In this document: piece after piece, positions 58,330 through 64,000 of the stretch | Layout of the letters: every line of letters starts with the position of its first letter | How positions within the stretch are numbered: the first letter of the stretch is position 1 | NCBI GenBank assembly: GCA_016271365.2 | Contig: CM028129.1 | Span: 847,114,501 to 847,178,500 of the forward strand | Direction: 5' to 3' | Length of the DNA: 64,000 nt | Source of the DNA: Neoceratodus forsteri | Taxonomy: Eukaryota; Chordata; Ceratodontiformes; Ceratodontidae | The notes under the pieces: model-generated | The model's input: only the letters and a program-made list of their open reading frames with translations | Databases searched by the model: none | Told to the model about the DNA's origin: nothing | Made by a program: the position numbers and the translations under genes

Positions 58330-58790
58330 AATGACTGCAGGGTCTATCATTTAGTGAAGATTTAAGATGAAAACACTCTTTCGAATACACTACCTCTTTA
58401 ATGTCTAGCAACAACTGAATGAATGACTGTGAGTTGTGTGTTCAGCACGGTCTCTACAAATGCAATTACAACCTTTTGTTTTCTGTTTTGTATTAAATAA
58501 AGTTGGTGATTCGGCTACTGGTTTAGAGCTGATGAGATCCCCCCTGAAGACTGCAAGGTGTTTAGCCACAGACACAGTATGGAAGGATATACCCCCTGCT
58601 ACCTGTGGATGGTAATACTTAGCAGTGTAAGATCTCCTAGTTTACCAGTATTCCACCCAGGCAGTGCAGTGCAGTGCAGTCAACATACCCATCTTCCACA
58701 CTGCCGAGAAGCATGATTTGATATGACACTGGGACATTTAAGCAATGAGTTGGTTGTAAACAGTTGTGTCTGGGTCATCCCATCCCCAGA
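58330..58790. other. Unassigned sequence
   Basis: No coding motif. A short perfect run of gcagt units (58,663-58,680) is present. Confidence 0.4.
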
Positions 58791-58794
58791 GTGA

Positions 58795-59420
58795 GGGAAG
58801 AATACCTCCTTTGAAATACAGCAGACTTCCACAGGGTTGGAAAAAACTCAAACAGGCAATGCTGAGCTAGAAACACTAACAGTCATTATAGTGAGACAGC
58901 AGGACGCAGAAAATTGGGTGTGTCGCAAAAATGTAAGGGGCTACGGAGAGCCTAAAAAACTCAAGAGTCCCAAAACATTCAGGTTCTTTATTGATAGGCT
59001 ACTTCACACTGCCCTTGAGCTGGAACAAGCATACAAGCTGGACACAGATTGCATGCATAGATCACTCTGACCCAAACCAAAATCCCTTGCTGCAAGACGG
59101 AGATCGATAATAGTCTGGTTCAACTGTTTCCCTGTCAAAGAAATGGTTCTCTTAAAAACTTGGCAAAAAAGGACTGTTTATTATAGCATTCATTGCATAT
59201 TCTTTCTTCGACCATGACTATTCATCTGAGACCAGTGCAAAAGGAAAGATTACATCTCTGAATTGCAAATACTATGGCAGCACCATCTAAAATTCAAAAC
59301 CCAATACCCAGCTAAGTTAGTGTTTCAATATCCGATCAGCAGAAAAGCAATATGTTCCACTATCAATACCACTTTCAGATGTTCCTCTGGTACTTTCATG
59401 GGGTAACATGACACACAGAA
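58795..59420 (+). mobile_element. L1 ORF1-like relic
   Basis: The frame 58,837-59,070 reads NWVCRKNVRGYGEPKKLKSP then KTFRFFIDRLLHTALELEQA and HRSL*PKPKSLAARRRSIIV. After a frameshift come PVKEMVLLKTWQKRTVYYS and LKFKTQYPAKLVF (to about 59,350). This follows the order of L1 ORF1p: RxxGxPE, FF..L...L, AHR.L.P.P....R.IIVRF, and KF.TPYPAKL. It is decayed, and no ORF2 is seen nearby. Confidence 0.6.
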
Positions 59421-60690
59421 TCCCCACTTGACATCAGTGCATATTCAGCCAAGAGCGGCAGCATTACTACATTGCGGGAGTGCACATTACCATGGAGGGA
59501 GGAAAAACACATGAAAAAGGTATTTACCTTCATTTGGTACAAAAATACATTCCCCTGATGAAATAAAATGCCATTCTGACACAGACCCAGCTGGGCAATA
59601 GCTCTTGAGTCAGCAGCACTAAACTACTTAAGGGACTAGGGGACGATGATCGGAAGGTGGGGGTGCCACTAGACACCAGGGAATATATGTAGAATGCAAT
59701 GAGGGAGTAAGGGGTGTCACTAGACACCAGGGAAAATTGGGGTCTAACAAATTTATACTGTAGCTGGCAGCAGTAATTCAGCTGTGGCTGCAGAAATAAA
59801 TAAAAAATGTGTTCTCTTATGGAGAACACAGCAGAAGGCTCCTCTAGCTAAGCTGGGCACCCGGGATTTCAGGTGAACAGAAAAAGTATTTATGGGGCTA
59901 ATTAAAAAAAACAAAACACCAGAATGTAGCTAAATGGACTTGTTTAGCTGGGTTCTAGTGTTTAGTAAAATGACAACATTTTATGTATTTTCTACAGCTT
60001 TTAGTACCTGGAATAAAACAAAACAAGATGGCAGCTCGTGAAAAGGATTTTTCTCTCACGAAAAAGGATTTAGAACTCATGAATAAGGAATGGTGTCACT
60101 AGAGCGAATACTTTTTTTTGGTATTATCTTGTTTATTCCCCCTGTCATGCTCTGGTAACACCCTCTCCTTCAGGCTCCGCAATTCCCTTCTAACCCCACT
60201 AACCTTACCAGAGCTTCTTCAACTCCTCACATTGCAGTTGGTTTCCTGGGATATCCCAAAGGTAACCCTTCACCGGGCGGGTCCTTCTCTTCCGAGAGGG
60301 AAGGCATGGAGGGGCAGCCCAGTGCACTGTCATAGGATCTAGGGATGTTACTGAGGAAAAGAAGACTCTCGGAAGGCACTGCAGGTGTCGGGGGACAGAG
60401 AGCTGTCATCCGTCGGCCACTGAGCAGTATTTCCACTCTTCTAGGTTCCCCTGCATGCTGCTTGTGTAGTGCCTCCAGTCTCCACTGGGGCCACTGCTGA
60501 GTGAGGCCATCTCCAAACCCACCCCAGGATAGCAGAGCAGTCCTACGGACACTTGATCCTATCCTCCCCCTGCCGACCACCAGCGAACCGAGTCTGTTCC
60601 CAAATCCGGGTCGCCGGCATGGTTTGAGGTAAGGCACCAGTGCTGTAGCCCTATACATCACCAGGCTGGCATGAATCATTTTTAGTGAGA
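59421..60690. other. Unassigned, with two ctagacaccaggga words
   Basis: cactagacaccagggaa occurs at 59,671 and 59,718, as in the 38.8-kb tandem repeat. The GC-rich part 60,220-60,680 carries a 155-codon minus frame without any known motif. It could be the 5' UTR of a retroelement, but I cannot name one. Confidence 0.4.
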
Positions 60691-62305
60691 ACAAAATCCT
60701 TTCTCAATTTTTCGCCCTCTATCCTGAAAAGTGCTTTTCCCATTGAAAACAATGGGAAATTAAAAATTGTTATAACTTTGCAACAGATAAATATTTTTCC
60801 ACAAAACTTGGCATGCCTGTTCTGTTACCCAGGCTGGTTCTACTATAAAAATCACACCAAAATTCCACACCATCTGGACTCAGGGCGATGAGGAAAAAAA
60901 TGCAAAAAAAGGTGACATTATGACTTTTTGCACTGTCCGGATCTCAGAATCTGCACATCCAACCAGAACAAAACTTGCCACATCAAAAAATCTACCACAT
61001 AGGAAAGTGCATACCACATTTTGAGCAAATCCATTGATCGATTGCAAAGTTATTAAAGTGCAAAATTTGAGGTTTAACATTAAACATGCCACTCAACCCT
61101 ACCTATAGAGGCACTATCATGCCCCTAAACTATATATATATATTCATTGCAATAAACTACATTAATGCATCAGTTAGGGATTTTATTAAATCATCAAAAG
61201 CTGGGAAATTCGATGTTAGGGTTCCCACCCCTACCACCCCACCCCTCCACACACTAACAGGCATCGGGTTCTGCCATGGGGTCGTCAAGCTCAACTCTCA
61301 CCCCATTTCATGTGTAAACAAGCTGACATGGTACAGTATAGGAGAATGGGGTATGAGTTAGGCCTGATTACCCCATGGCATACTCTGATGCCTGTTGGTG
61401 TGCGGAGGGTCGGGTGATTGAGGAAGGACATGGTTGTTTTGTGTTGAGGACACTGGGAGTGGGCTCCCCAGTGTCTCATACTGGTGGGGGTCCTCTAGTG
61501 CTGACATGTGGATTGGGCACCCCAAGTTGGCAAAACGTGTTTTTTTTAATCATAATCCTATTTTTGGCTCACGACCTAGGATCCTAAGTCATATCTTGGT
61601 ATACGAAGCAGGATCCTAGGTCGTATTATGTGAATATGAAGTAAGATTAAAATGATTAAATAAAAACATTTTACAGGCATATTTCATCCCGTAAAGTGCA
61701 GAATGCACCAAAGAGGTCCCACTAAGCAAGCTACATGTGTTGGTTCCTTCCCAGAATATAATTTTGGGAGTTTTTAAAAATTTTTTAAGGGGGGCATAAT
61801 TGAAAACAAGATGGCGGCCATATGGAGTAGGAATTTCTCCATATGGATCAGGATTCTTACTTTGTTTCATACAGCTATTTTGAAGTGCTTACTGAGCACG
61901 CTCAGAAGGTTTTTTTTTAATTTTTAAATTGAAATCACTTGAAAACTGCTTATTGCTTTGACACCAGACTAGTGAAAGGCACATCTGTGGGGTAGTCCCT
62001 TTCTACCCTGAAAATTTCATACCCAAAAACCAAACCCTCTGGTCTGTAGGCAAGTTCAAAGAAAAATCCCAGCAAAGTCAATCAGCAAAAACATGTTATT
62101 TTCACCTCTCCATAACTCAGAGACTGCACATCTGACTGGTGTGAAACTTGGAAAATCAAGAGACCGACCCCTCAAAAAGGTGCATACCAAAGTTTGTACA
62201 CATCCGTCAAATGGTTGCAAAGTTATTAAAGTGCAAAAGTTTGAGTTTAACATTGAACTGCCTACTCAACCTTAACTATAAGGGCATGACTGTGCCCCTA
62301 TTAAA
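60690..62305. repeat. Diverged direct repeat, two copies of about 430 bp
   Basis: Copy 1 (60,690-61,125) and copy 2 (61,880-62,305) share 'gcaaagttattaaagtgcaa' (61,045 and 62,217), gtttaacatt.aac, cactcaacc.ta.ctata and aggcactatcatgcccct / gggcatgactgtgcccct at the end. Similarity is loose elsewhere. Copy 1 has a short palindrome, cccattgaaaacaatggg (60,739). Between them lies the hairpin at 61,220-61,425. Confidence 0.7.
61220..61425. repeat. Imperfect hairpin
   Basis: 'cacacactaacaggcatcgg' then gttctgccatggggtcg (61,249-61,287) faces ccccatggcatactctgatg then cctgttggtgtgcgg (61,370-61,406). Small non-autonomous element or arm of a larger one. Confidence 0.6.
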
Positions 62306-62312
62306 ATAAATA

Positions 62313-62388
62313 TAAGTATATATATACAGTATATATATATATATATACACACACACTATATATATATATATATATATATATACTGTGG
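62313..62388. repeat. (TA)n microsatellite, left flank of the foldback
   Basis: Runs of tatata with short interruptions (acacacac at 62,348) precede the element that starts at 62,391. Confidence 0.95.
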
Positions 62389-62390
62389 GC

Positions 62391-63905
62391 CAGATATTCA
62401 AAAGGGTTGAGCCATGCACAAGTCCGAAATTGCTCCATTCTGCAATATTCAGCAGGAGGCAGTTGCACCATTGGAAACATGCTGAGCAACAGCGCAATGC
62501 AAATGAATGCATGCTGAACTGGAGGGGGAGGAACCATGCATAAACTGCACAGCCTGATATTCAGCCGGGCTGTGCAGAGTTGTGCAGGCACAGCCCCCAA
62601 CCTGCGCCTGCACAACTTTGAGCCCCAAAAAAAAGGATCAAGTTGAGGGCCACCCACAGGTGAGCTGCCGCATTGCATGGTGCAACACAGCAGCTGCCAC
62701 CTGTGGCTGGCCCTCAACCCACCCCTGTGCCCCTCCTGCAGCCCGATCACGGGCAAAGTATAAACATCCCCCACCCCCCTAGCCCTATAGTGGGCAACAG
62801 CAGAAAAGTCCCCCTACCCTGACTGGCCCGATCGCCGCATAGCTGAAATCCCCACCACCAGCCCGATATGGCAGCAAAGTGTCCCTCCCTAACGGATCCC
62901 TGGTGGTCCAGTGAACCGATAAGCCCGATCGTGGGCTGGAGATATTTAACCCCCCCAAGAACACATCCTCGGGTGATCTAGTGTCCCCCCACCCCACCCA
63001 CCCATGAAGCCCCACCACCCCCTCCCGCAGCCGGGCGGGCGGCAGCATCCACCCGCCTGCCACCCCGCTGCCCACCGACTGATTGCCTGGCAGGGCTGTA
63101 TGCCCATTGGTGCAGAGCAAGAGCCAATGGGCATGCAGCCCATACTGTACAAGACAGTCCAGATTTGTGAATGAACGCGATCGGGCTTATCGGTCCACTG
63201 GACCACCAGGGATATGTTCGGGGGTGGGGGGGTGTTTTAAATATCTCCAGCCCGCGATCAGGCTTATCGGTCCACTGGACCATCAGGATATGTTCGGGGC
63301 GGGGTGTGTTTTTAATATCTCCAGCCCACGATCGGGCTTATCAGTCCACTGGACCACCAGGGATCCATTCGGGGACACTTTGCTGCCCGCGATCGGGCTG
63401 GTGGGGATTTCAGCTATGCCCGCGATCGGGCCAGTCAGGGAAGGGGGGACCTTTCTGCTGTTGCCAGCGATCAGGCCACTGGGGGGTGGTGGTGGGGATT
63501 TTTTACTCTTTTGCCCGTGATCGGGCTGCAGGGGGTGTCGGTCCCCGACTGCTGCTGCCTGGCAGGGTGCCAGGTGCAAGTCCTCGGGGATCAGTGCACC
63601 TGCAGGCTAATGGCATGCAAATGGGGCCATAATCAGATGCAAATGGCTCCCCCTGCACCTTGCATGAATTATGGCCCCATTTGCATGTCATCTTTTGAGT
63701 ATCGGAAATTTGTGCATGGCGCAATGGTACTTGCGCCACGGCAAGTTGAATGCACCCTCTGACCACTTGCGGTGGCGCCGAGAGTGATATTCAAAGGAGT
63801 TGCTCAAGGGTGCAACTCCTTTGAATATCTCGCCTGGCCATGCCCCTGTGCAACTATTTTGTGCAGCGTAAGGCTACGTCAACAGCGCAGTTTGAATATC
63901 CGCCC
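62391..63905. mobile_element. GC-rich foldback element with Harbinger-like ends
   Basis: The ends are gggccagatattcaaa (62,391) and tttgaatatccgccc (to 63,904). A tgt lies on each side (tactgt|ggg and ccc|tgtata), compatible with a 3-bp duplication. Long inner arms pair: gcagcaaagtgtccctccct (62,872) with cggggacactttgctgcc (63,370), and ggatccctggtggtccagtg (62,897) with ccactggaccaccagggatc (63,345). The right arm holds three tandem units with tcggtccactggaccaccag (about 63,177, 63,253, 63,328). No transposase. Same end as the element at 36.3-38.1 kb. Confidence 0.83.
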
Positions 63906-63914
63906 TGTATATAT

Positions 63915-63955
<41 letters not shown>
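63906..63955. repeat. (TA)n microsatellite, right flank of the foldback
   Basis: Continuous tatata from about 63,918. It continues the (TA)n interrupted by the element. Confidence 0.96.
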
Positions 63956-63961
<6 letters not shown>

Positions 63962-64000
63962 GGATATATGATGGGCAGGAGTGTGATATGGAAAATATTC

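Noticed and set aside
60227..60694. 155-codon minus frame in GC-rich DNA
   Set aside because: No recognisable domain or repeated motif. The length is unsurprising for its base composition.
62301..63632. Several 100-157-codon frames in the GC-rich foldback
   Set aside because: They run through inverted and tandem repeats on both strands, and the translated segments repeat themselves.

Overview
This 64-kb window reads as intergenic or intronic DNA from a large, repeat-rich vertebrate genome. There is no operon structure. Coding capacity sits in decayed transposable elements and two broken multi-exon genes. The mix of elements (L2, several CR1 copies, a near full-length L1, a Penelope-like element, hAT, Harbinger-like and TTTAAAG-ended foldback elements, tRNA-derived SINEs) suggests an amphibian, perhaps a caecilian. 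Lungfish or coelacanth is not excluded. The species guess comes from repeat types only and is weak.

Layout. 0-5 kb: an L2 3' piece (+), two CR1 3' pieces (-) and a MIR-like SINE. 5.4-10.8 kb: a broken hAT transposon with BED finger, catalytic core and C-terminal dimerisation segment, followed by a 10-copy minisatellite. 11.8-20 kb: a 152-bp tandem repeat, then three palindromic elements in a row. The third is split by a 6.2-kb L1 (-) with a 15-bp target-site duplication. 20-23 kb: a BED-finger ORF, a SINE with a conserved core, and an L1 reverse-transcriptase relic.

23.5-42 kb is the most interesting part. On the + strand lies a gene for a P2X7 'ballast' (intracellular C-terminal) domain-like protein. 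Its second exon is cut by a 3.6-kb LINE, and the frame resumes on the other side (26,545-26,780, then 30,355-30,513). On the - strand, tail to tail with it and only about 430 bp away, lies a decayed gene of at least six exons (about 41.8 kb down to 30.94 kb). It encodes a THAP/DDE transposase-like protein, and the splice phases of its exons agree. This arrangement resembles two-gene DNA transposons and is my main candidate for an undescribed system. Introns of both genes hold later insertions (L2, a Harbinger-like MITE, a short MITE, CR1).

42-48 kb: several CR1 copies in both orientations, one split by a Penelope-like element. 48.2-50.1 kb: a tandem array of about 713-bp units. 50.9-58.3 kb: a giant palindromic element whose left arm is split by another LINE. 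58.8-62.3 kb: an L1 ORF1 relic and diverged direct repeats. 62.4-63.9 kb: a GC-rich foldback element with Harbinger-like ends, inserted in a (TA)n microsatellite.

No intact functional gene, tRNA gene or CRISPR array was found. Family assignments are by eye and from memory, not from database searches.
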